Assembly: GCA_023392205.1 (NCBI GenBank)
Contig: JAEVZN010000248.1
Span: forward strand, 1-5,555
Source: Pseudomonadota bacterium
GTDB taxonomy: Bacteria > Pseudomonadota > Alphaproteobacteria > Rhizobiales > Xanthobacteraceae
Reading direction: 5' to 3'
DNA: 5,555 nt
The position numbers were made by a program, and so were the translations under genes. Shown here one piece after another: positions 1 to 5,555 of this stretch (position 1 is the stretch's first letter; every line of letters starts with the position of its first letter). The notes beneath the pieces are model-generated. The model ran no database searches, was not told the origin of the DNA, and worked only from the letters and a program-made list of their open reading frames with translations.

Positions 1-449
1 ACGTCCCAGATCGAGCCCTTCTCGCCATAGCGGTCGACGAAATACAGAAGCGAACCGCCGATGCCCTTGATCGCGGGGATCGCCAATTCCATCGGGCCGA
101 CATTGGTTTCGCCAGGCTCCGCGCCAAGCGACAAGGCGCGCTCATAGGCCTTTTTCGCATCGACCACGCGGAAGGCCATGGCGCAGGCGCACGGGCCGTG
201 TTCGGCGGCGAATCTTTGCGCGAACGAATCCGGCTCGGCATTGACCACAAAATTCACGTCGCCCTGGCGCCACAATTCCACGCGCTTGGAGCGGTGTTTC
301 GCAACCAAGGTGAAGCCCATCGTCCTGAACAGGGCGCCAAGTTTTTCCGGTTCGGGATGGGCGTATTCGACGAATTCCAGTCCGTCGGTGCCCATCGGAT
401 TGGCCTCGGAAATGGTGGCGGCCGGTGCGTCGTGCGGAAACGGTCCCAT
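1..449 (-). CDS. hpd: 4-hydroxyphenylpyruvate dioxygenase, N-terminal part (runs off left edge)
   Basis: HPPD is an Fe(II)-dependent cytoplasmic enzyme that converts 4-hydroxyphenylpyruvate to homogentisate, the second step of tyrosine catabolism. The window shows 149 complete codons, covering the N-terminal vicinal-oxygen-chelate domain. Recognisable family stretches are NPMGTDGLEFVEYA (residues 17-30), GFTLVAKHRSKRVELWRQGD (45-64), AAEHGPCACAMAFRV (81-95) and GPMELAIPAIKGIGG (118-132); they line up with Pseudomonas-type HPPD from memory. The iron-binding His and Glu residues lie further on, outside the window, so an intact active site cannot be confirmed. The ATG at 447-449 is preferred because GGGAG (456-460 on the plus strand) sits 6 nt upstream. 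An internal ATG at 393-395 (MGTDG) would be a shorter alternative. The gene is divergent from the Lrp-type regulator at 569, which probably controls it (inference). Confidence 0.93.
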   Translation of the reverse strand, partial: MGPFPHDAPAATISEANPMGTDGLEFVEYAHPEPEKLGALFRTMGFTLVAKHRSKRVELWRQGDVNFVVNAEPDSFAQRFAAEHGPCACAMAFRVVDAKKAYERALSLGAEPGETNVGPMELAIPAIKGIGGSLLYFVDRYGEKGSIWD

Positions 450-568
450 GGCGATCTCCCTGCAATCGCGGATTTTGACTATGATCGGCCATTTTGGGCG
501 CAATGTCCGTGCAAAATCTGGGTGCATAAGCTATATCACGCATATAATCTGCACATAATGAGCATTTC
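450..568. promoter_or_regulatory. Divergent hpd / Lrp-regulator intergenic control region
   Basis: This 119-bp spacer separates two divergent starts and is clearly richer in A+T than the flanking genes. It holds ATTTTG at 472-477 and 491-496 and its complement CAAAAT at 512-517. It also holds GTGCA at 509-513 and 522-526, facing TGCAC at 550-554 and 570-574. Repeated, helically spaced half-sites with AT-rich centres are typical of Lrp/AsnC operators, so this is the likely regulatory target of the adjacent regulator. I see no convincing -35/-10 pair on the minus strand for hpd. Confidence 0.6.
543..548 (+). promoter_or_regulatory. Candidate -10 box for the Lrp-type regulator gene
   Basis: TATAAT is a perfect sigma-70 -10 hexamer in a GC-rich genome, 20 bp before the regulator's ATG, which predicts a leader of about 14 nt. 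No good -35 hexamer lies at the expected distance (about 519-526 reads TGGGTGCA), so the promoter is weak or depends on an activator. It is flanked by the GTGCA/TGCAC sites at 522-526 and 550-554, so a bound regulator could cover it, consistent with autoregulation. Confidence 0.4.
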
Positions 569-573
569 ATGCA
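550..573. promoter_or_regulatory. Candidate operator: 24-bp interrupted palindrome over the regulator start
   Basis: The pattern is TGCA-N3-AATG-N2-CATT-N3-TGCA: 16 of 24 positions are symmetric about the 561/562 junction. It spans the predicted transcription start and the first codons of the Lrp-type gene. A second, overlapping symmetric element, TTTC-ATGCAC-GAAA (565-578, 12 of 14 positions symmetric), covers the ATG itself. Binding here would block the regulator's own transcription, which suits Lrp-family autorepression. The function is inferred from symmetry and position only. Confidence 0.4.
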
Positions 574-1048
574 CGAAACGATTACACTGGACGCTGCCGA
601 TCTGCGCCTGCTGACGGCGCTGCAGGACAACGGTGCGCTGACCAATCAGGAACTGGCCGAGACGGTGCATCTGTCCGCCTCGCAATGCTCGCGCCGCCGT
701 CAGCGGCTGGAGCAGACCGGCGTCATCCGCCGTTACCGGGCCGATCTCGATCCGGTGCGGCTTGGCCTGACCGTCACGGTGTTCATCTTTGTCGCGCTGG
801 CCTCGCATTCGCGAAACAATGCGCGCCATTTCCGCGATCTCGTCACGACAATGCCGCCGGTTCAGGAGGCGCATGCCCTGACTGGCGATTCCGATTATCT
901 GCTGAAAGTCGTGGTGCCGGATCTGCGCGCCCTGTCGGTGCTGGTCAACGAAGTGCTGCTGCCGCATGAGGCGGTGGAGCGCGTGCGCTCCAGCATCGTG
1001 CTGGAAACGCTGAAGGACGATGCGCGCCTGCCGGTGCGGCGATCCTAA
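569..1048 (+). CDS. Lrp/AsnC-family transcriptional regulator
   Basis: The 159-residue protein has the usual Lrp/AsnC size and two-domain layout. An N-terminal helix-turn-helix covers about residues 8-60: LDAADLRLLTALQDNGALTN, then ELAETVHLSASQCSRRRQRL, with the recognition helix near 36-48, followed by the family-typical GVIRRYRADLDPVRLG. A C-terminal RAM (ligand-binding and oligomerisation) domain follows from about 67 to 146, with the conserved core ALTGDSDYLLKVVVPD at 103-118. Such proteins bind DNA as dimers or octamers and sense amino acids or related metabolites. The gene is divergent from hpd, so control of tyrosine degradation and of itself is the simplest reading, but the effector is unknown. 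The ATG at 569 has only a weak ribosome-binding match (TGAG, 559-562). The 3' end overlaps the convergent livF by 4 bp, leaving no room for a terminator between them. Confidence 0.92.
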   Translation: MHETITLDAADLRLLTALQDNGALTNQELAETVHLSASQCSRRRQRLEQTGVIRRYRADLDPVRLGLTVTVFIFVALASHSRNNARHFRDLVTTMPPVQEAHALTGDSDYLLKVVVPDLRALSVLVNEVLLPHEAVERVRSSIVLETLKDDARLPVRRS

Positions 1049-1746
1049 AGGCCGAGATAGGCCGCGCGCACGCGCTGGTCGTCGAGCAAGGCGCGGCCGC
1101 TGCCCTGATGGGCGATGCGGCCGGTTTCCAGCACATAGCCGCGATCGGCAATCGCCAGTGCCGCATAGGCGTTCTGCTCGACCAGCAGGATCGTGATCCC
1201 CTGCCGTTTAAGCCCGGCGACAATTGAGAAAATCTGGTCGACCAGTATCGGCGCCAGTCCCATCGACGGCTCGTCCAGCAGCATCAGCTTCGGCCGCGCC
1301 ATCAATGCGCGACCCATGGCAAGCATCTGCTGCTGGCCGCCGGACAATGCGCCGGCCTGCTGATGGCGCTTTTCCGCCAGCACCGGGAAGGTCGCATAAA
1401 CGCCCTCCATGTCGGTGGCGATCTCGTTGTCCTTGCGCGACCAGGCCCCGAGCCGCAAATTGTCGGCAACCGACAGCGGCGTGAATACCTGACGGCCCTC
1501 CGGCACCTGCACGATGCCGCGCGCGACCCGCACATGCGGCGCGGTCGAACCCAGCACGTCATTCTGAAAGCGGATGCTGCCGCCCGAGACGGGTTGCACG
1601 CCGGAAATCGCCCGCAGCAAGGTGGTTTTGCCGGCCCCGTTGCTGCCGACCAGCGTGACGATCTCGCCGGTCTTCACTTCCAGCGACACCCCGTGCAGCA
1701 CTTCGATACGGCCATAGCGGCTCGACAGGTTGTCAACGACCAGCAT
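1045..1746 (-). CDS. livF: HAAT-family ABC transporter ATP-binding protein LivF
   Basis: This is one of the two cytoplasmic ATPases that power the branched-chain-type importer encoded here. The 233-residue form matches the usual LivF length. Visible motifs, in order: A-loop Tyr11 (RYGRIEVLHG), Walker A GSNGAGKTT (34-42), the LivF-typical Q-loop region GIVQVPEGRQVF (77-88), signature LSGGQQQM (134-141), Walker B KLMLLDEP (153-160, catalytic Glu159) and LLVEQNA (187-193). Gln191 occupies the H-loop position where most ABC ATPases have His; this is normal for LivF. I chose the ATG at 1744-1746 because GGGAGG (1753-1758) lies exactly 6 nt upstream. An ATG at 1750-1752 and a GTG at 1762-1764 are in frame but badly placed for that site. 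It overlaps the end of livG by 14 bp and is the last gene of the operon. Substrate specificity is not set by this subunit. Confidence 0.93.
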   Translation of the reverse strand: MLVVDNLSSRYGRIEVLHGVSLEVKTGEIVTLVGSNGAGKTTLLRAISGVQPVSGGSIRFQNDVLGSTAPHVRVARGIVQVPEGRQVFTPLSVADNLRLGAWSRKDNEIATDMEGVYATFPVLAEKRHQQAGALSGGQQQMLAMGRALMARPKLMLLDEPSMGLAPILVDQIFSIVAGLKRQGITILLVEQNAYAALAIADRGYVLETGRIAHQGSGRALLDDQRVRAAYLGL

Positions 1747-2545
1747 CGGCATCCTCCCGCCCACCGCCCGACGTGACTTCCGCCGTCGCCTGCGCGCCGA
1801 GATAGGCGGCGATCACCGACGGGTTGGCGCGCACCTCCGCCGCGGTGCCCTCGGCTAATGTGCGGCCCTGATCGAGCACATGGATGCGGCTGGAAATCTT
1901 CATGACCAGCCGCATGTCATGCTCCACCAGCACCACGGTCACGCCGCGCGATGCGATGGTCTGGATCACGCTATCCACTTCCGCCGTTTCCACGGCGTTG
2001 CAGCCGGCCGCGGGTTCATCGAGCAGCAGGACCTTGGGCCGCGCCGCCAAGGCACGCGCGATTTCCAGCCGCTTGAGGGCACCATACGGCAACTCGCCGG
2101 CCGGCCGCGTCGCCATGCTGCCCAGCCCCACCAAAGCCAGCAATTCCTCCGCGCGCAGGCGGGTGCGGCGGTTCTGCGCAATGACCGAAGGCAGACGCAA
2201 GAGATGCGCCAGCACGTTGCGGTTCTCATGCAGGTGACAGCCGACCATCACATTGTCGAGCGCCGTCATGCGAAAGAAGATTTGCAGATTCTGGAAGGTG
2301 CGCGACAGCCCGCGCGCCGCCAGTTCATGCGCTTGCAGGCGCGTCACATCCTCGCCATTCAGATGCACGCTGCCGCTCTGCGCCTGATAGAGCCCGGAGA
2401 TGAGATTGAACAAGGTCGTCTTGCCAGCCCCATTCGGCCCGATAATGGCGAAGATCTCGCCTGCCTCCACTGAGAAGGACACGTTATCGACCGCGCGCAC
2501 GCCGCCGAACCCGATGCCGAGATTCTCCGCGCGCAGAATGCTCAC
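1733..2545 (-). CDS. livG: HAAT-family ABC transporter ATP-binding protein LivG
   Basis: This is the second ATPase of the importer and pairs with LivF on the cytoplasmic face of LivH/LivM. Across 270 residues it shows Walker [10 protein letters not shown] (36-44), the LivG-typical Q-loop [10 protein letters not shown] (81-90, Gln85), signature [15 protein letters not shown] (152-166), Walker B KVLLLDEP (171-178, Glu177) and the H-loop LVEHDM (206-211, His209). The D-loop reads AAGCNAVE, where the familiar form is AAGLNPxE. A polar tail after about residue 250 makes it somewhat longer than E. coli LivG (about 255 residues). It starts with GTG at 2543-2545, which overlaps the livM stop in a GTGA arrangement. 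GGAGG (2551-2555) sits 5 nt upstream, so translation is probably coupled to livM. The 3' end overlaps livF by 14 bp. Confidence 0.94.
   Translation of the reverse strand: MSILRAENLGIGFGGVRAVDNVSFSVEAGEIFAIIGPNGAGKTTLFNLISGLYQAQSGSVHLNGEDVTRLQAHELAARGLSRTFQNLQIFFRMTALDNVMVGCHLHENRNVLAHLLRLPSVIAQNRRTRLRAEELLALVGLGSMATRPAGELPYGALKRLEIARALAARPKVLLLDEPAAGCNAVETAEVDSVIQTIASRGVTVVLVEHDMRLVMKISSRIHVLDQGRTLAEGTAAEVRANPSVIAAYLGAQATAEVTSGGGREDADAGR
1753..1758 (-). promoter_or_regulatory. Shine-Dalgarno site that decides the livF start
   Basis: GGGAGG on the minus strand lies inside the 3' end of livG. It is directly adjacent to the ATG at 1750-1752 (0 nt spacing) but 6 nt from the ATG at 1744-1746, which makes the latter the better start. 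The GTG at 1762-1764 lies upstream of the site and cannot use it. Confidence 0.65.
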
Positions 2546-3483
2546 GATGTCCTCCGCCGGAACAGGGCGGCGAGCCCCGGCACGATGCCGGCGCGCAGGA
2601 AGATCATGAACACGATCATCGCCAGACCGAGCGCGATATGCTCGTAATCGTGAAACACCGTGAAAACCTGCGGCAGGATGGTGAGCAACGCCGCGCCGAC
2701 AATGCTGCCGAGGATCGAACCCAGCCCTCCCAGCACCGCCATAGTCACGAATTCGATGGAGCGCAGGAAGCCCGCCGTCGCCGGCGTCACGAGGCCGTCA
2801 AACAAAGCGAGATAGGCCCCGGCAATGGCCGCATAGATTGCCGACAGCACGAAGGCGATCAGCTTGTAGCGCGCGACATCGATGCCGAGCACGCGTGAGG
2901 CCACTTCGCTGTCATGGATGGCGCGCAGCGCACGTCCGGTCGGGCTGTCGATCAGGTTGACGGCGAGAAACGCGGCCAGCACCAGGGTCACGCCGGAGAT
3001 CCAGTACCAGGTGACGGATCCGCGGGCGGTCCAGCCGAACAGCACCAGCCGCGGCACCGCCATGCCATCCGGCCCGCCCGTGTAGCGGGCCTCGTTGGTG
3101 AAAACCATGGCGATGAGAATTCCCATGCCAAGCGTGGCGACCGCGAGATAATGCCCCTTCAGCTTGAGGATGGGCCGTCCGATCAGAAAGGCCAGCAGGC
3201 CGGCTATGATCACGCCGGCAATCAGCGCCAGCCATGAGGGAATGCCGAAATGCGTCGGCGCCACCGCCACCGCATAGGCGCCGATCCCGAAAAATCCGGC
3301 ATGACCGAGGCTGACCTGCCCGGCAAAGCCCATCAGCAGATTGAGGCCGAGTACCGCGAGGCTGAAGATGAACACCAGCGCGGCGATGCGCATGTAAAAG
3401 GTCGACTCGATGACGTAAGGAAAGGCCGCGACAAACAATGCGACGATGAGAACCGCGCCGTAGGTCCGGACGAAATCCGTCAT
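2542..3483 (-). CDS. livM: HAAT-family ABC transporter permease LivM
   Basis: This is the larger of the two inner-membrane permease subunits, 313 residues and strongly hydrophobic. Membrane segments are visible near residues 9-26, 31-52, 60-78, 83-102, 112-128, 160-178, 206-228, 243-270 and 283-300. Family hallmarks are [20 protein letters not shown] (48-67), [16 protein letters not shown] (106-121) and GGPDGM (136-141). The cytoplasmic coupling stretch [20 protein letters not shown] (180-199) contacts the ATPases, and [17 protein letters not shown] follows at 251-267. I chose the ATG at 3481-3483, one base after the livH stop (TGA-C-ATG), which suggests translational re-initiation; its own Shine-Dalgarno match is weak. 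A GTG at 3505-3507 would add eight residues (MPASSGFD) that do not look like part of the protein. The 3' end overlaps the livG start by 4 bp. Confidence 0.92.
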   Translation of the reverse strand: MTDFVRTYGAVLIVALFVAAFPYVIESTFYMRIAALVFIFSLAVLGLNLLMGFAGQVSLGHAGFFGIGAYAVAVAPTHFGIPSWLALIAGVIIAGLLAFLIGRPILKLKGHYLAVATLGMGILIAMVFTNEARYTGGPDGMAVPRLVLFGWTARGSVTWYWISGVTLVLAAFLAVNLIDSPTGRALRAIHDSEVASRVLGIDVARYKLIAFVLSAIYAAIAGAYLALFDGLVTPATAGFLRSIEFVTMAVLGGLGSILGSIVGAALLTILPQVFTVFHDYEHIALGLAMIVFMIFLRAGIVPGLAALFRRRTS

Positions 3484-3484
3484 G

Positions 3485-4357
3485 TCAAACCCGCTCGACG
3501 CCGGCACGGCCGAACAGGCCCTGCGGCATCACGAACAGCACGCCGAGTATGACCAGAAACGCGATCGCATCCTTGTAGGCGGAGGACACATAGCCCGCAC
3601 CGAAGGTCTCAAGCAGCCCTACGGCAAGGCCGCCCACCACCGCGCCGACCGGATTGCCGATGCCGCCCAGCATGGCGGCGGCGAAGCCTTTCAGCGCCAG
3701 CAACGTCCCGACATCGTAATTGGTCAGCGTGATCGGCGTGACCAGAATGCCGCCAATGGCGCCGATGGCGGCAGAAACCGCAAACGATACGCCGACAATC
3801 GCGCCGGTATTGATGCCGACGAGCCGCGCCGCCAGCCGGTTGGCGGCGGGCGCGGTCATCGCCTTGCCGATCATGGTGCGGGTGATGACGAGCCACAAAG
3901 CGAGCACGATCACCAATGTGCCGCCGAGCACGATCAGGCTTTGCGGCAGGATGGTCGCGCCGCCGACGCGGATCGGATCGACGCCGGCAAACGGCGGATA
4001 GGAATGGAAATTCTTGTCGAAGATCACCGAGGCCAGTCCGCGCAACAGGATCGAGGCGCCGATGGTGATGATGATCAGCGTGACGGGTGAAGCGCCCTTG
4101 GCGGGCTCGATGGCGAGGCGGTGCAGCAGAAGGCCGATCACCACGGCGGTCACGAGCGCAATGCCGGCGGCAATCGGAAGCGGAATGCCGGCGGCGACAG
4201 CAAAGAATGTCACCATGCCACCGATCATCACGAATTCGCCTTGCGCGAAATTGATGACATCGGACGCGTTGTAGATCAGCGTGAAGCCGAGCGCGACCAG
4301 GGCATAAATCGCGCCCACGGTCAGACCGGAAAACAGGAATTGCAGGAATTCGGGCAT
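3485..4357 (-). CDS. livH: HAAT-family ABC transporter permease LivH
   Basis: This is the second inner-membrane permease subunit, 290 residues, the usual LivH length. Typical features are the N-terminal FLFSGLTVGAIYALVALGFT (7-26) running into NASDVINFAQGEFVMIGG (30-47). The ITIGASILLRGLASVIF segment follows at 97-113. The cytoplasmic coupling loop IGKAMTAPAANRLAARLVGI lies at 163-182, and the end carries LKGFAAAMLGGIGNPVGAVV (222-241). About eight hydrophobic spans alternate with short loops. The ATG at 4355-4357 gives the standard LivH N-terminus, although no clear Shine-Dalgarno sequence precedes it (AACGACGATCATC). It lies 137 bp after the binding-protein gene, separated by two hairpins, and only one base before the livM start. 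No frameshift or missing motif is apparent. Confidence 0.94.
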   Translation of the reverse strand: MPEFLQFLFSGLTVGAIYALVALGFTLIYNASDVINFAQGEFVMIGGMVTFFAVAAGIPLPIAAGIALVTAVVIGLLLHRLAIEPAKGASPVTLIIITIGASILLRGLASVIFDKNFHSYPPFAGVDPIRVGGATILPQSLIVLGGTLVIVLALWLVITRTMIGKAMTAPAANRLAARLVGINTGAIVGVSFAVSAAIGAIGGILVTPITLTNYDVGTLLALKGFAAAMLGGIGNPVGAVVGGLAVGLLETFGAGYVSSAYKDAIAFLVILGVLFVMPQGLFGRAGVERV

Positions 4358-4386
4358 GATGATCGTCGTTTCAGCGCGGTTGATAT

Positions 4387-4411
4387 GATGCCCGGGCCTG
4401 TCGCGGGCATC
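4387..4411. repeat. Inverted repeat, 8-bp stem with 9-nt loop
   Basis: GATGCCCG (4387-4394) and its exact complement CGGGCATC (4404-4411) flank GGCCTGTCG. The GC-rich stem lies 30 bp upstream of the livH start, within the transcribed leader. It resembles the nearby palindrome at 4448-4470 in its CCCG/CGGG core and may be a diverged member of the same dispersed repeat type. Confidence 0.55.
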
Positions 4412-4447
4412 TACTTCGTCGCGCCATCACAATGAGACAAGACGTGG

Positions 4448-4470
4448 ATGGCCGGGACAAGCCCGGCCAT
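4448..4470. repeat. REP-like palindrome, 9-bp stem with 5-nt loop
   Basis: ATGGCCGGG (4448-4456) and CCCGGCCAT (4462-4470) pair perfectly around ACAAG. From general knowledge, near-identical intergenic palindromes are abundant in Bradyrhizobium and related genomes. When translated they give well-known spurious peptides such as DVDGRDKPGHD on one strand and SWPGLSRPSTS on the other; both appear here (DVDGRDKPGHD starts at 4441 on the plus strand). It begins 25 bp after the binding-protein stop. Its family membership was not tested by a search. Confidence 0.65.
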
Positions 4471-4494
4471 GACACTAGTCGCGACTTTTCCCGG

Positions 4495-5555
4495 CTACTC
4501 CACCAGCGCCCAGTCGCCATTCTTGATTTCCAGCATCCGGAATGCCGAAAGATCGAGACCGAGATGATCGGTCGGAGACATGTTGACCACGCCGCCGGTG
4601 CCGATGAAGCCCTTGGTCTTCTCGATCTCGTCGCGCACCTTGGCCTTGTCGGGCCCGCCGGCACGCTTCATCGCCTCGACCAGGATCATCAGACCGTCAT
4701 ACATGTGCCCGCCAAATGTCGAGACCGGCTGGCCGGTATTCTTCTCATAGGTAGTCTTGTAGTCCATCACGACCTTCTTCTGCGGATCGCTGTCCGGCAG
4801 CTTGTCGGCCACGAGCAGCGCAGCCGCAGGAAGCCGCACGCCTTCCGCCGCCGCCGGTGTCGCAAGTTCGATGAACTGCTTCGTGCCGACGCCGTGGCTC
4901 TGGTAGAGCGGATGCGGAATGCCGAGTTGCTTGTAATTGCGGGTGACGATGGCCGGTCCCTGTCCGAAGCCTGGATTGAGCACCGCCTGCACGCCCTGCT
5001 TTGCCTTGATGTTGGTCAGTTGCGCGGTCATGTCGTTGTCACGCGGCTGATAGGTCTCCTCATGCAGGACCTCGATGCCGTATTTCTTGTTCACGGTCAT
5101 GCATTGATCGCGCATCGACTTGCCGAAGGCATCTGCACCGGAAATCATCGCGATCCGGGTCAGGCCGCGCTTCTTCATGTCCTCGAAAATCTTCTCGCAG
5201 GCCATGAGATCGGTATGCGGGGTCTTGAAATTCCATTTCTTGACCGGATGCACCGCCTGAACGGCGCCGGCGAAGTTGATCAGCGGAATCTCCGCCTCTT
5301 CGGCCAGCGGAATGATGGCCATCGTGCTGGCGGTCGTTGAACCCGCGAGCAGCGCGTCCACCTTGTCCTGCTCGATCAGGCGCGTGGCGAAGGTGCGTGC
5401 CTGGTTGGGATCGCTCGCATCGTCATAGATGATCGCCTCGATCTTGCGGCCATTGATGCCGCCCTTGGCATTGAGATCGGCGACATACATTTCCAGCGTC
5501 TTTTTCTCGGGATCGCCGAGGAACGACGCCCCGCCGGTGACCGACAGCACCGAGC
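4495..5555 (-). CDS. HAAT-family periplasmic substrate-binding protein (N-terminus off right edge)
   Basis: This is the periplasmic receptor that captures the solute and delivers it to LivH/LivM. The window shows 352 residues and the TAG stop (4495-4497). The signal peptide and about the first 30 residues lie beyond the edge. The fold matches the Leu/Ile/Val-binding (Peripla_BP_6) type. Visible stretches are VTGGASFLGDPEKKTLEMYV, LNAKGGINGRKIEAIIYDDA, the ligand-site motif LLAGSTTASTMAIIPLAEEA, RIAMISGADAFGKSMRD in the hinge region, and FGGHMYDGLMILVEAMKRAG towards the end. The GTG at 5548-5550 is an internal valine, not a start: the frame stays open to the edge and the family's core fold has already begun. 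The gene leads the five-gene operon. The ligand cannot be read from the sequence. Branched-chain amino acids are the default, and an aromatic amino acid or acid is suggested only by the nearby hpd gene. A livK symbol is therefore withheld. Confidence 0.9.
   Translation of the reverse strand, partial: SVLSVTGGASFLGDPEKKTLEMYVADLNAKGGINGRKIEAIIYDDASDPNQARTFATRLIEQDKVDALLAGSTTASTMAIIPLAEEAEIPLINFAGAVQAVHPVKKWNFKTPHTDLMACEKIFEDMKKRGLTRIAMISGADAFGKSMRDQCMTVNKKYGIEVLHEETYQPRDNDMTAQLTNIKAKQGVQAVLNPGFGQGPAIVTRNYKQLGIPHPLYQSHGVGTKQFIELATPAAAEGVRLPAAALLVADKLPDSDPQKKVVMDYKTTYEKNTGQPVSTFGGHMYDGLMILVEAMKRAGGPDKAKVRDEIEKTKGFIGTGGVVNMSPTDHLGLDLSAFRMLEIKNGDWALVE

Larger units (their letters stand above)
4358..4494 (-). 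other. Intercistronic spacer between binding-protein gene and livH, with two hairpins
   Basis: This 137-bp spacer holds no gene. It carries an 8-bp perfect hairpin (4387-4411), a 9-bp perfect hairpin (4448-4470) and a short palindrome AGTCGCGACT (4477-4486) just after the binding-protein stop. None is followed by a T-run on the minus strand, so these are not canonical intrinsic terminators. A stable structure between a binding-protein gene and its permease genes commonly lets the binding protein be made in excess by protecting the upstream mRNA or reducing read-through; that role is inferred here. Confidence 0.6.

Noticed and set aside
142..645. Minus-strand open frame spanning hpd, the intergenic region and the regulator start
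   Set aside because: It is out of frame with hpd, crosses the divergent control region, and its peptide has no recognisable pattern.
1174..1179. Gln replacing His in the LivF H-loop as a sign of a defective ATPase
   Set aside because: Glu-Gln-Asn at this position is characteristic of the LivF family and does not indicate loss of function.
3484..3507. Upstream GTG start for livM (extra residues MPASSGFD)
   Set aside because: The ATG at 3481-3483 follows the livH stop by one base and gives a normal LivM N-terminus; the GTG has no suitably spaced ribosome-binding site.
3482..4090. Plus-strand open frame (202 codons) opposite livH
   Set aside because: Composition is dominated by Asp, Arg, Gln, His and Gly, as expected of the complement of a hydrophobic permease gene; there is no domain-like pattern.
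4387..4470. Intrinsic terminator after the binding-protein gene
   Set aside because: Neither stem is followed by a U-run in the minus-strand transcript, and livHMGF have no obvious promoter of their own in the spacer, so complete termination here is unlikely.
4371..4664. Minus-strand open frame containing SWPGLSRPSTS
   Set aside because: This peptide is the familiar spurious translation of the palindromic repeat at 4448-4470, and the rest is an out-of-frame shadow of the binding-protein gene.
4432..5340. Long plus-strand open frame (302 codons) antisense to the binding-protein gene
   Set aside because: It lies opposite a clear HAAT binding protein, is rich in His/Arg/Leu as expected of a GC-rich shadow frame, begins in the repeat-derived DVDGRDKPGHD peptide, and resembles no protein family.
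5548..5550. GTG as the start of the substrate-binding protein
   Set aside because: The frame is open to the window edge, and a protein starting here would lack a signal peptide and begin inside the first conserved stretch of the fold, so the gene is truncated by the window.

Overview
The window looks like chromosomal DNA from an alphaproteobacterium, most likely of the Hyphomicrobiales (Bradyrhizobium / Rhodopseudomonas / Afipia-like). Three things suggest this: the high GC content, protein sequences that read like that group's HPPD, Lrp and branched-chain (HAAT) transporter proteins, and a short GC-rich palindrome of a kind common between genes there. The genus is an inference and cannot be settled from the sequence alone. 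I see no mobile element, CRISPR array, tRNA or rRNA, and base composition does not change obviously along the window.

Layout. Positions 1-449 (minus strand) hold the N-terminal part of 4-hydroxyphenylpyruvate dioxygenase (hpd), the enzyme of tyrosine catabolism that makes homogentisate; the gene runs off the left edge. A 119-bp divergent intergenic region (450-568) carries a good -10 box and several symmetric GTGCA/TGCAC sites. From it an Lrp/AsnC-family regulator reads rightward (569-1048). The regulator ends tail-to-tail with, and 4 bp into, a five-gene minus-strand ABC transporter operon. In transcription order the operon is: substrate-binding protein (4495 to beyond 5555, N-terminus off the right edge), a 137-bp spacer with two perfect hairpins, livH permease (3485-4357), livM permease (2542-3483), livG ATPase (1733-2545) and livF ATPase (1045-1746). 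The last four genes abut or overlap by a few bases, as in a translationally coupled unit.

How it may work together. The five transporter proteins form a complete HAAT importer: one periplasmic binding protein, two membrane subunits and two ATPases. Such systems carry branched-chain or other amino acids, or aromatic acids. The neighbouring hpd gene and Lrp-type regulator make an aromatic amino acid or aromatic acid a reasonable substrate guess, but nothing in the sequence proves the ligand. The regulator most plausibly controls the divergent hpd gene and itself.

This is mostly an ordinary metabolic region. The points most worth a second look are the symmetric candidate operator over the regulator's start, the palindromic repeat between the binding-protein gene and livH, and the convergent 4-bp gene overlap. 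I found no evidence of a previously undescribed system.
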